Shown: positions 8,541 to 16,100 of the stretch, one piece after another
Layout of the letters: each line of letters starts with the position of its first letter
How positions within the stretch are numbered: position 1 is the first letter of the stretch
Assembly (NCBI GenBank): GCA_013286765.1
Contig: JABDFB010000024.1
Coordinates: 1-25,587, forward strand
Direction of reading: 5' to 3'
Length of the DNA stretch: 25,587 bases
DNA from: Deltaproteobacteria bacterium
GTDB lineage: Bacteria > Bdellovibrionota > UBA1018
The notes under the pieces: generated by a model
Seen by the model: the letters and a program-made list of their open reading frames with translations, nothing else
Database searches by the model: none
What the model was told of the DNA's origin: nothing
Position numbers and translations under genes: made by a program

Positions 8541-9047
8541 TTATAAGCCCTCTTTTTTCTTGTTGGATTCTCGCTTGGCGGCCCATTTTGCCTTTTGCTC
8601 AGCTGTCACCTGGCCCTTACCAAAGCTGCTAGTCAACTGACTCAGCTCGTAAGCTGCTCCTTCAAATTGACGAGTATGATTCAGAGAACCGGGTAAACAT
8701 ACTTCTACACACAACCCGCAAAACATACATTTCGAATTATCGATATCGAAACGAGAAACCCAGACCTTGCTGTCGTCAGCTTGGGGCTCTACTTCGAGAT
8801 GAATACACTGAACCGGACAAATTTTTCGGCAATCGCCACAGCCCGTACAGTGATCGATGTCGTTAACCAACAATCCACGACTTCTCGGTGGTAAATCATC
8901 GGACGTCTTTGACGAAACAGGATCCGGATACCCCTCGGTCACCTCTTTATGAAGCTCGCCCCAGCGAAATAAGTAAGGAACAGCAGTCAAACACGTTCCC
9001 GCTATCGAAACCGCTCCAGCACCGATCGCCCTCAAATACTGCGCCAT
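8541..9047 (-). CDS. nuoI: NuoI-like 2[4Fe-4S] subunit, divergent set (I')
   Basis: This is the ferredoxin-like subunit that carries clusters N6a and N6b and links the electron input module to NuoB. Both four-cysteine motifs are intact: HCTGCGDCRKICPVQC, and KCMFCGLCVEVCLPGSL, where the usual CP of the second motif is CL. I place the start at the ATG at 9047 (MAQYLRAIG), giving 168 residues, normal for NuoI. It lies 20 bases after the nuoH' stop. A longer frame begins at 9146 inside nuoH' and adds 33 residues that do not look like the family. The electron-carrying residues survive even though the neighbouring membrane subunits have lost their proton-path residues. The C-terminal tail is lysine-rich. 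Confidence 0.93.
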   Translation of the reverse strand: MAQYLRAIGAGAVSIAGTCLTAVPYLFRWGELHKEVTEGYPDPVSSKTSDDLPPRSRGLLVNDIDHCTGCGDCRKICPVQCIHLEVEPQADDSKVWVSRFDIDNSKCMFCGLCVEVCLPGSLNHTRQFEGAAYELSQLTSSFGKGQVTAEQKAKWAAKRESNKKKEGL

Positions 9048-9067
9048 GACTGAAAAAATTGAGAATC

Positions 9068-10159
9068 TCAACCCAAATTCCTCCAACCCATCCACAAACT
9101 TGCGCCAACAAGGGCAATGAGCGAAAATGGACTCAAAACCTTCCAAGCAAGACTGGTGATTTGATCTACACGACTTCTAGGATTCACGCGCGCAATCCAA
9201 ATCACTGTCAACATCACCGCGAAAGTTTTAAACAATAGTAGTATTAACTCGAGAATACTCAGAATCCGATTCGCACCTTTATCAGACAGAAACCGCGAAA
9301 CTTCTAGTGGTAGAATCCAAGCCCCTAAGAATAAAACCACTGTGATGACCGACCACAGAAAAAAAACATAAAATCGCCCGAATCGATAAAGACTGTATTT
9401 CCTGCCATGAAGCTGTGAGGCCACCCCCCCGTGGATATCTGACATAGAAAGCCCACCATCCAGAGGTGGTGTTGCCGAAAGAACGAGCCCGCTCGTCACA
9501 AAAACTAGACAAGCAATTGTTTGAAATGGATTAGAAAAAACAGTCCATGACAATGGACTAAACCCTTGAATAGTCGCTAGCTGACTCCACTGAAAACTGC
9601 CAGTTCGCACTCCCGTGCACAAAAGTCCCATCAAGGCGGGAAAAGATCCGGCCATGGTTTGAGCGGCAATTCGCATTCCGCCAAACCACCCAGGAACGGT
9701 TCCTTGGCTAAAACCCAGCAGCATGGTTCCTAAGGCAAGTACAAGCGCAGACCAAAATGGCAAGAAAGCACTCATCTCGGTATCCAGCATGAGCGCGAAA
9801 GTCCCGAGTGGCATGACCGCCAACGTAGAATAAAGCGCCATGGTGTGAATACTCAGCCACACATCTTCACGCCAGTTGGACTTTTCAGTCGATTGCTTCT
9901 GAAGCAATTTTAGAAAATCGGCTATCGGCTGTAATATTCCCGCCGGCCCGGCTTGATTAGGACCTACTCTTGCTTGAAGGTCAGCGCTTAATTTTCTATC
10001 GAGATACGAAAGCACAGAACCGCTAGGAATCACAACGAAACAATAGGTGAACACCAGTGCTAAAAAGAAATAAAACCACGTTGGTACTCCATCGAGGAAT
10101 CCCAGCGCCCTACACCACTCACTTGTCCAAAGCTTCGCGGATGCATCAAGAGTATTCAT
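9068..10159 (-). CDS. nuoH: NuoH-like subunit, divergent set (H')
   Basis: This is the membrane subunit that anchors the peripheral arm and lines the quinone tunnel and E-channel, 363 residues. The family is clear from LQARVGPNQAGPAGILQPIA, GGMRIAAQTMAGSFPAL and ARVNPRSRVDQITSLAWK. The acidic residues of the channel are largely lost. The SYE motif (E. coli Glu157) reads AGS with Ser172. The PFDQPEAEQEL loop reads PPLDGGLSMSDI, keeping the PFD aspartate and placing an aspartate at its last glutamate. ERR near the N-terminus reads DRK. The loop before GGMR is also shorter than in the family. An ATGA overlap couples it to nuoD' upstream. Confidence 0.92.
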   Translation of the reverse strand: MNTLDASAKLWTSEWCRALGFLDGVPTWFYFFLALVFTYCFVVIPSGSVLSYLDRKLSADLQARVGPNQAGPAGILQPIADFLKLLQKQSTEKSNWREDVWLSIHTMALYSTLAVMPLGTFALMLDTEMSAFLPFWSALVLALGTMLLGFSQGTVPGWFGGMRIAAQTMAGSFPALMGLLCTGVRTGSFQWSQLATIQGFSPLSWTVFSNPFQTIACLVFVTSGLVLSATPPLDGGLSMSDIHGGVASQLHGRKYSLYRFGRFYVFFLWSVITVVLFLGAWILPLEVSRFLSDKGANRILSILELILLLFKTFAVMLTVIWIARVNPRSRVDQITSLAWKVLSPFSLIALVGASLWMGWRNLG

Positions 10160-11424
10160 CGGTCTGCCTCTGCAATTCCGAGATCTAGGCTTGCTAGAAC
10201 TACGGGAAGGTCTTCAATTCTGGTTCCTGGTATCAACTCCGGAATACACAATAGATTGGAAATTGTAGGCGTCCGAAACTGCACACGATTAGGGGAGCCA
10301 CTTCCGTCCGAAACGATATGGCATCCTAATAATCCTCTCGGACTTTCGACTTGCGAATACGCTTCTCCAGTCGGAATCTTAATATCGTTCTCTAGTTTCT
10401 TTTCCAAAAAATCGCCGGGCGGAATAATTTCCGTCAGCTGTTTTAAAATTTCAATGCTCTGACCGATTTCTCTCAGTCGAACCAAATAACGATCATGAAT
10501 ATCGCCCAGGGCACCACTCTCACCACGGCCTATGGGAACTTGAAAGTCGATTCGATCATACCCGAGCGCGGGGCTGGATTTTCGCAGATCCAGAATAATT
10601 CCTGAAGCTCGTGCATTGGGACCGGTGATTCCACATTTCTGAATCATGTCGACTGGAAGCACCGCTACTCCGTAGGTGCGTCTGGTGAAGCTAAAATTGT
10701 AAGTAAAAATATCGTTATACTCTTTAAGTCGGATCTTAATCAGCTCGCAAATTTCTAAAACTCTCTCTATGAATCCCTCTGTCACGTCGGCCTTGACGCC
10801 GCCGAAACGAAGAAAATTGAGCGAAAAGCGAGATCCTGTTAATAATTCAAAGAGATCTAAGATCCTCTCCCGATCTCTCAAAACATAATGAACGATCGTA
10901 TCCGACCCCACCGATCTAGCCAGTCTTACGGTATAAGAAAGGTGAGCCGAGATCCGAGTCAGCTCTGATAGTATCAGTCGAATCACCCGCGCTCGTAGTG
11001 GAACTTCAAGTGCTGCGATTTCTTCAACAGCCGTACAGACCACTAGTTCCCCAAACACTGCATTCTCGGGATCCAGGTGATCTGCGTACGGAACAAGAGA
11101 AGACCATGGACTGAGTTCGAGTGCTTTTTCTAAACCCTTATGCAAAAAACCCGTTTCGACCGAGCAGCGACTAATCACTTCGCCGTCCAAAACCAAATTT
11201 AAAATCATGGATGCTGGAAGTGACGCATGAAATGGACCGATCTTCCACCTCGTCAAGTCGGTCTTAGGACTCATGAGCGGAAATTCGGCATTATATTCTG
11301 CAAGATAGTCTGCACCTGCTTGATAGTCCTTTGGACGGTAATCTTCTGTATTGTGGCGACTCTCTTTTCGATTTCCTTCTGGGTGATCACTCGTGCTGTG
11401 CTCGGTAGTTGGGGTTTCGCTCAT
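10156..11424 (-). CDS. nuoD: NuoD-like subunit, divergent set (D')
   Basis: This is the 49-kDa-type quinone-site subunit, 422 residues, with a polar N-terminal extension of about 60 residues rich in His, Glu and Asp. The ATG overlaps the nuoC' stop (TAATG). The fold is recognisable from RERILDLFELLTGSRFSLNF, GPNARASGIILDLRKSSPA and GEAYSQVESPRGLLGCHIVS. The quinone-site His95 (HKGLEK) and Tyr113 (PYADHL) are kept. The aspartate that normally hydrogen-bonds the histidine (DLGA motif) is Ser171 in RSVGSD. The GPxHPxTHG loop reads GPFHASLPAS, so the second histidine is proline. These changes suggest altered quinone chemistry or coupling; that is inference. Confidence 0.93.
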   Translation of the reverse strand: MSETPTTEHSTSDHPEGNRKESRHNTEDYRPKDYQAGADYLAEYNAEFPLMSPKTDLTRWKIGPFHASLPASMILNLVLDGEVISRCSVETGFLHKGLEKALELSPWSSLVPYADHLDPENAVFGELVVCTAVEEIAALEVPLRARVIRLILSELTRISAHLSYTVRLARSVGSDTIVHYVLRDRERILDLFELLTGSRFSLNFLRFGGVKADVTEGFIERVLEICELIKIRLKEYNDIFTYNFSFTRRTYGVAVLPVDMIQKCGITGPNARASGIILDLRKSSPALGYDRIDFQVPIGRGESGALGDIHDRYLVRLREIGQSIEILKQLTEIIPPGDFLEKKLENDIKIPTGEAYSQVESPRGLLGCHIVSDGSGSPNRVQFRTPTISNLLCIPELIPGTRIEDLPVVLASLDLGIAEADR

Positions 11425-11972
11425 TATTGTCTCCCCGGAAAAACATAATTTTTTCTCAGCGGGTATCCTCCCCAGCCTGAAGGAAGGAGTTTCGGCTGAA
11501 ACTCTCCCTCTCGAATAGCATCGCCTCCGTCGCGACTTGCGCGATCATCTTTCTGCTTCTCCGACTTTTCAAGCTTCTCGGCCTTAGTCTTCTCAAAATG
11601 AACCCCAAACAAATCCTCGGCCTCTAACTCCATCGGTCGTCCCATCGGCCAGAAAGATGCAATGGAATCTATTTTAATCTTACTCTTCATATTCTGCGGA
11701 ACTGCAGAAAGTCTTAACACTAACGAGTTTTGTTTTCGGTAAGATCTGAGAAAATACGAAACGGCAAACATCTGATCTAATTGCGCAACTGAGAGATTCT
11801 CCAACCAGTCTAGGCAAAGCTCAGGATCTTCCTTCAGGATTCTACTCACCTCTAAGAGTGATTTTGCCTCAATCCAAACAGTCATTAAGCTAGATCGACC
11901 AAATGGAACAATCTCCAAGACCTTGTCTTTCAAAAGCCTATTCAAGTGCTGAGATAGAAGTGTTTTTTCCAC
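11424..11972 (-). CDS. nuoC: NuoC-like subunit, divergent set (C')
   Basis: This is a divergent 30-kDa-type scaffold subunit, 182 residues, starting with GTG. It overlaps the end of nuoB' by 35 bases and ends in a TAATG junction with nuoD'. The N-terminal part is poorly conserved. The C-terminal signature is split. LEAEDLFGVHFEK matches the family's EREVYDMFGI.FEG, and SGWGGYPLRKNYVFPG matches G.PLRKDYPL.G. The intervening GHPDLRRIL segment is replaced by about 30 highly charged residues (Lys, Glu, Asp, Arg) that look like a flexible linker. Identification rests on the two half-signatures and on synteny. Confidence 0.85.
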   Translation of the reverse strand: MEKTLLSQHLNRLLKDKVLEIVPFGRSSLMTVWIEAKSLLEVSRILKEDPELCLDWLENLSVAQLDQMFAVSYFLRSYRKQNSLVLRLSAVPQNMKSKIKIDSIASFWPMGRPMELEAEDLFGVHFEKTKAEKLEKSEKQKDDRASRDGGDAIREGEFQPKLLPSGWGGYPLRKNYVFPGRQ

Positions 11973-12411
11973 TAATTTTTCCCTGTAATGCGATTAGTCC
12001 GTTCATTATTGCTTCGGGTCTAGGTGGACAGCCTGGCACATAGACATCGACCGGTACCACTTCACCTGCTCCCGGAACCACAGAATAACTCTTCTTCGGC
12101 GAAAACGGCCCGCCACTGTTGGCACAAGCACCTACCGCCAAAACATACTTCGGCGTAAGCATCTGATCATACAAATTACGCAGATATGGCATTGCTTTGT
12201 AGGAAACAATTCCACAGATTATTAACAAATCCGACTGCCGTGGATCGACTTGCGGCAAACAGCCGTACCTCTCTAGATCATATTTGCTCCCGGCGAGATT
12301 CAGCATTTCGTCGGCGCAACATCCCGACCCCGTAGACATATACCAGAGAGACCTAGACTCGGCCCATTTGAGAACTCTTCCGAGCGTCGATAAATAAAAA
12401 GAACCTGACAT
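11938..12411 (-). CDS. nuoB: NuoB-like [4Fe-4S] subunit, divergent set (B')
   Basis: This is a paralogue of NuoB (157 residues) that should hold cluster N2. All four ligands are retained: the tandem cysteines in STGSGCCADEML, VGACANSGG and [23 protein letters not shown] is also conserved. I choose the ATG at 12411 because AAGGATAAGG lies nine bases upstream; an in-frame TTG at 12417 is a poorer choice. The gene overlaps nuoC' by 35 bases. Its leader region contains a partial copy of the end of nuoA'. The protein is clearly divergent from the canonical NuoB at 1719-2210, for example CCADEML in place of CCGIEMM. Confidence 0.94.
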   Translation of the reverse strand: MSGSFYLSTLGRVLKWAESRSLWYMSTGSGCCADEMLNLAGSKYDLERYGCLPQVDPRQSDLLIICGIVSYKAMPYLRNLYDQMLTPKYVLAVGACANSGGPFSPKKSYSVVPGAGEVVPVDVYVPGCPPRPEAIMNGLIALQGKISGKNTSISALE

Positions 12412-12423
12412 TCTCAATTACCT

Positions 12424-12519
12424 TATCCTTTTTCCGCTATTTTAGTCTTTCCCAACGGTGGAGGTACTAAACATTTTTTTTTGTCCTATCCTTTTTCGAT
12501 AATTTTATTCTTACCAACG
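12424..12519. repeat. Direct repeat of the nuoA' 3' end
   Basis: Positions 12487-12519 (the last codons and stop of nuoA') and 12424-12457 (the spacer before nuoB') are about 33-base imperfect direct repeats, differing by one gap and a handful of substitutions. On the minus strand the copies would read VGKNKIIEKG-stop and, outside any called gene, VGKTKIAEKG-stop. The second copy supplies the AAAAAGGATAAGG that serves as the nuoB' ribosome-binding site. This looks like a local tandem duplication. Confidence 0.7.
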
Positions 12520-12956
12520 TAATCCGATGTCAGCCAATCCATATTTCCTTTTCTAACGGAGTAAGTCAGTCCCAGAGAGGCAAAGCCGGCGAGGGTGACA
12601 ATAGCGAGTAACCCTCGGGCGAGGTCTTCAGATTTTTCGGTTTGAATGGTCGTCACACAGGGGATGAGGGCTAGGCCTAAAGTGATCAAGATGAGAGCAG
12701 CATTGGCGGCCATGAAAAATCTAACGTTGATTTTCTGATTAAAACTGGGCTGGGGACTGGTTAAATCTGGTCCAGCCCCAGTGGATTTTTGTCCGCCACC
12801 GGGACTGCCAAGAAAAGTAGCTTTAGCTTTAGTTTTAGTCTCGCTCCCTTTCAACATTCCCAATAACGACGACAAAATGGCAAGGCTAATTGGAATACCA
12901 AGCGCCATTATCGCAGACAGAAACAGGACGTAGTAGGAGTTCCATGTATTGCTCAT
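12486..12956 (-). CDS. nuoA: NuoA-like subunit, divergent set (A')
   Basis: This is a small three-helix membrane protein of 156 residues at the head of the 11-gene set, preceded by GGAGA about ten bases before the ATG. NuoA identity is supported by position, by three hydrophobic segments, by KINVRFFMAANAA (compare MSVRFYLVAILF) and by the end YSVRKGNMDWL (compare VLRKGALEWE). The loop that normally carries PFECG is an unrelated Gly/Ser/Pro-rich stretch. The buried FDVE pair is replaced by the uncharged LITL (residues 90-93). The tail ends in KNKIIEKG. Transcription probably starts in the spacer to mfd, near the 12974-13095 inverted repeat. Confidence 0.8.
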   Translation of the reverse strand: MSNTWNSYYVLFLSAIMALGIPISLAILSSLLGMLKGSETKTKAKATFLGSPGGGQKSTGAGPDLTSPQPSFNQKINVRFFMAANAALILITLGLALIPCVTTIQTEKSEDLARGLLAIVTLAGFASLGLTYSVRKGNMDWLTSDYVGKNKIIEKG

Positions 12957-12973
12957 TTAGCGCTTTCTCCGAG

Positions 12974-13095
12974 CCGAAATGTCTTTTTGGCTTGATACTT
13001 TGTCAGTTTTTCCTCAAAAATCCTCATGTACTGACGTGTACACTCCGGTTTTTTCGAAAAAACTTCCGCGTCTCAAGCCAAAAATCCTATTTCGG
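12974..13095. repeat. Long imperfect inverted repeat in the divergent nuoA'/mfd spacer
   Basis: The outer arms 12974-12995 (CCGAAATGTCTTTTTGGCTT...) and 13073-13095 are reverse complements apart from a few mismatches. The inner arms 13005-13031 and 13038-13065 (GTACACTCCGGTTTTTTCG...) continue the symmetry with small gaps, down to an apex flanked by GTAC/GTAC. The whole 122 bp could form a long hairpin or cruciform. It sits just upstream of the nuoA' ribosome-binding site and about 40 bases before mfd, so both leaders could be affected. It could instead be a MITE-like element. Confidence 0.75.
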
Positions 13096-13136
13096 AAAAC
13101 CGGCTGTTCCCAGAAAAGGTTACTGAAGTTGAAAAA

Positions 13137-16100
13137 ATGTGTCAAGGAAAGTACATTGCCTTGGTGACTGAGGACCCTATCCTTCCAATATATCAATCTT
13201 GGATCAAAAGCAGAAAAATAACACGGATATTCGGGGCCAGTTCTTCTTCTCTACAGGCTTTGATCTCTATCCGGTTGGGTGGTGATTTAGAAAAGAGAGT
13301 ACCGGTTTTGATTTTATGTCCTGACGAGACTGCCGCGAATGATTTTTGCGTCAATCTGGAATGTTTTAATAACGAACTGCAGAAGGCAGCTTTGCCTTCC
13401 TTGTACATGCCGACCTGGGAGCGATCGCCTTACAGTCCGATCGCACCTTCGTTGAAGACGCGACAGGAGCGATTGGCGGTGCTGAGCTCCCTGGTTTTTG
13501 GTCCCGCACCCGCAATTCTGGTCGCAAGTTTGGCTAGCGCGAATCAGGCGACCATTCCTGTGAGTTTTTTTCGTTCGTTGGCGGTTCAGATAAAAGTGAA
13601 TGAGGCTATTTCGGGGCGCGAGGCTCTCATTTCAAATCTACTCCGGAGTGGTTATGCACAGACAGATTTGGTCGAAGATCCCGGAACCTTTTCAGCGCGA
13701 GGTGAGATCATCGATATCTATCCGCCCCATCTTAGTTTACCGGTACGAGTAGAGCTCTTCGACACAGTCGTGGAAAGAATCCGTGAGTTTGATCCCTCCA
13801 CCCAGAGAACTTCACTGCAACCTGCGTCGTCGTTTGCGTCAGTCATTCTGCCACCGGCACGTGAAGTGCTCATTAATTCGGACACAGCTAAAAGCTTACG
13901 CGCACACATTAAAGCACGAGCTGATCAGATTGGGATTCCAAGAAAAATAAGAGATCCGTTGTTGGATTCTGTGCAGAATGGATTTTATCCCGATCACTCA
14001 GATGCTTGGGCTCCATTCGCTTATGCTGATACACCTTGTACCTTGTGGTCGTATGTAGATCTCTACCCTGACAGTAAAGTACTTTGGCTTGACGAAACTC
14101 AGTGTCAGAATGACTGGGACGCTTTCTTGGAAGAACAAAAGCGATTGTCAGACGAAACCACTCAAAACGAGTTGGTGCTGCCGCCGCCAGAGGCTCTTTT
14201 TGTTTGGAACGATGAAAATAAGCAGAATGCACAAAAGAGAGCTCAGCTTTCTTTTGACAAGGTGGAGCTAACAGCGGGTGAGGATGACTCTTCCTCGTTC
14301 CGAGTAACAACTCAGTCGATTTCCGATCTACCAAAGTCTCCAGAAACGATTCTCAATACTCTAGAAAAAAAAATAAAATCCTGGAAGGACCTGGGATTTC
14401 AGATCTGGGTCTTTGCCACGACTCAGAGCCAGGTCGACCGGATTCGCTATTTGTTTTCGCAACGAGGGATTTCGGCCGGAGTTGATCTCCGATTGGGCAG
14501 CTTGACTGAGGGCTTTGTTTGGAACGAAGGGAAGCTCGCGGTACTAACTGAGAGTGATATTCTAGGTGTTAAATCGAAAAAGACTTCAACGACCTATGCT
14601 TCTGCAAAAAAGTCCTCTTCAAAAGGCTGGTCGGAGCTGCAAACGCTTTCTGATCTTTCGGTAAGCGATCTTGTCGTCCACGTCTTGCATGGTATCGCAC
14701 GGTACCAAGGAATCACTCGCCTGAATCTGTCTGGAGCAGAGAGTGATTTTTTGCATCTAGAATATGCGAATAAAGATAAACTTTATTTACCTATCTATCG
14801 ACTGAATTTAATTCAAAAGTATGTAGGCGGAGAAGGGCAAGTCGGTCTCGACAAACTCGGAAGTCAGCATTTCACTAAGACAAAGGAAAAAGTAAAAGAG
14901 TCCGTAAAGAAACTAGCCTTTGATTTGGTGCAGCTCTACGCACAGAGAAAACTCCAGAAGGGTGTCCAGTTCTCCAAAAGAGATGCGACTTTTCAAGAAT
15001 TCGAAGCGAAATTTCCTTACGAAGAAACGCCCGATCAACTCAAAGCAATTGAAGATGTGTTGAACGATCTGGAATCCGGCCAAGTAATGGATCGACTGGT
15101 CTGTGGCGATGTCGGGTACGGCAAGACCGAAGTTGCACTGCGAGCAGCATTTAAAGCGATTTCAGAGGGAAAACAAGTCGTCGTTTTGGTGCCCACGACA
15201 ATTCTCGCTCAACAGCATGAACAGACGTTTCGAAATCGAATGAAGGACTATCCTATCGTAGTAGAATCTCTTTCCCGATTCAAAACGAAAAAAGAGCAAA
15301 ATGCTATTTTGGACGGGCTAAAAAAAGGCAAAGTCGATCTAGTGATTGGGACCCATCGATTGTTATCCAAAGATGTTGGCTTCTCTGATTTAGGCCTCAT
15401 TATCGTCGACGAAGAACACCGTTTCGGGGTGGAACACAAAGAGCGATTGAAGCTCCTCAAACTCAATATTCACGTCTTGACGTTGACGGCTACCCCGATT
15501 CCGAGAACACTTTATATGGCGCTATCGGGGCTGCGAGAAATTAGCCTCATTAACACGCCTCCGATGGAGCGATTGCCGATTCGTACTTATGTTTCGAAGT
15601 ATAGCGAATCGATGATTCAACGAGCGATCGACTCTGAACTCACTCGGGGGGGCCAAGTCTTTTTTCTACACAATCGAGTTCATTCGATTCACGAAACGGT
15701 CGCGAAAATTCGTGGGCTGGTCCCGGCAGCGCAAATTGTCGTGGCCCATGGCCAGATGCCTGAACATGAACTCGAAGAGACCATGATGGCTTTCTATAAG
15801 AAACGCGCTAATATCCTGATTTGCACAACGATTATTGAATCTGGCCTGGATCTCCCGTCCGCGAATACTATTATCATTGATCGCGCCGACACACTCGGCC
15901 TTGCGCAGCTTTACCAAATTCGCGGTCGAGTAGGGCGGAGTGATCAAAGAGCATTTGCCTATTTTCTAGTTCCTGCGAGCGGATATATGACCGACGAAGC
16001 GAAGCAAAGACTTGAAGTGATCCAACGCTTTGTTGAACTCGGCAGTGGTTTTAGTATCGCTTCGCATGATCTCGAAATTCGCGGTGGTGGTGATGTTCTG

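Noticed and set aside
9048..9146. Longer NuoI' start inside nuoH'
   Set aside because: It adds 33 residues that do not resemble the family, while the ATG at 9047 gives a normal NuoI N-terminus.
1..12956. Recent pseudogenisation of the divergent nuo set
   Set aside because: All eleven genes are open and full length, with coupled starts and intact Fe-S cysteines, which does not fit neutral decay.
12979..13167. Plus-strand frames across the nuoA'/mfd spacer
   Set aside because: They read through the inverted repeat and into mfd in another frame, with no homology or SD.
13652..13660. TTATGCACA, a match to the DnaA box consensus, in mfd
   Set aside because: It is a single site inside a coding region with no cluster or AT-rich unwinding region nearby, so chance is enough; no origin is supported.
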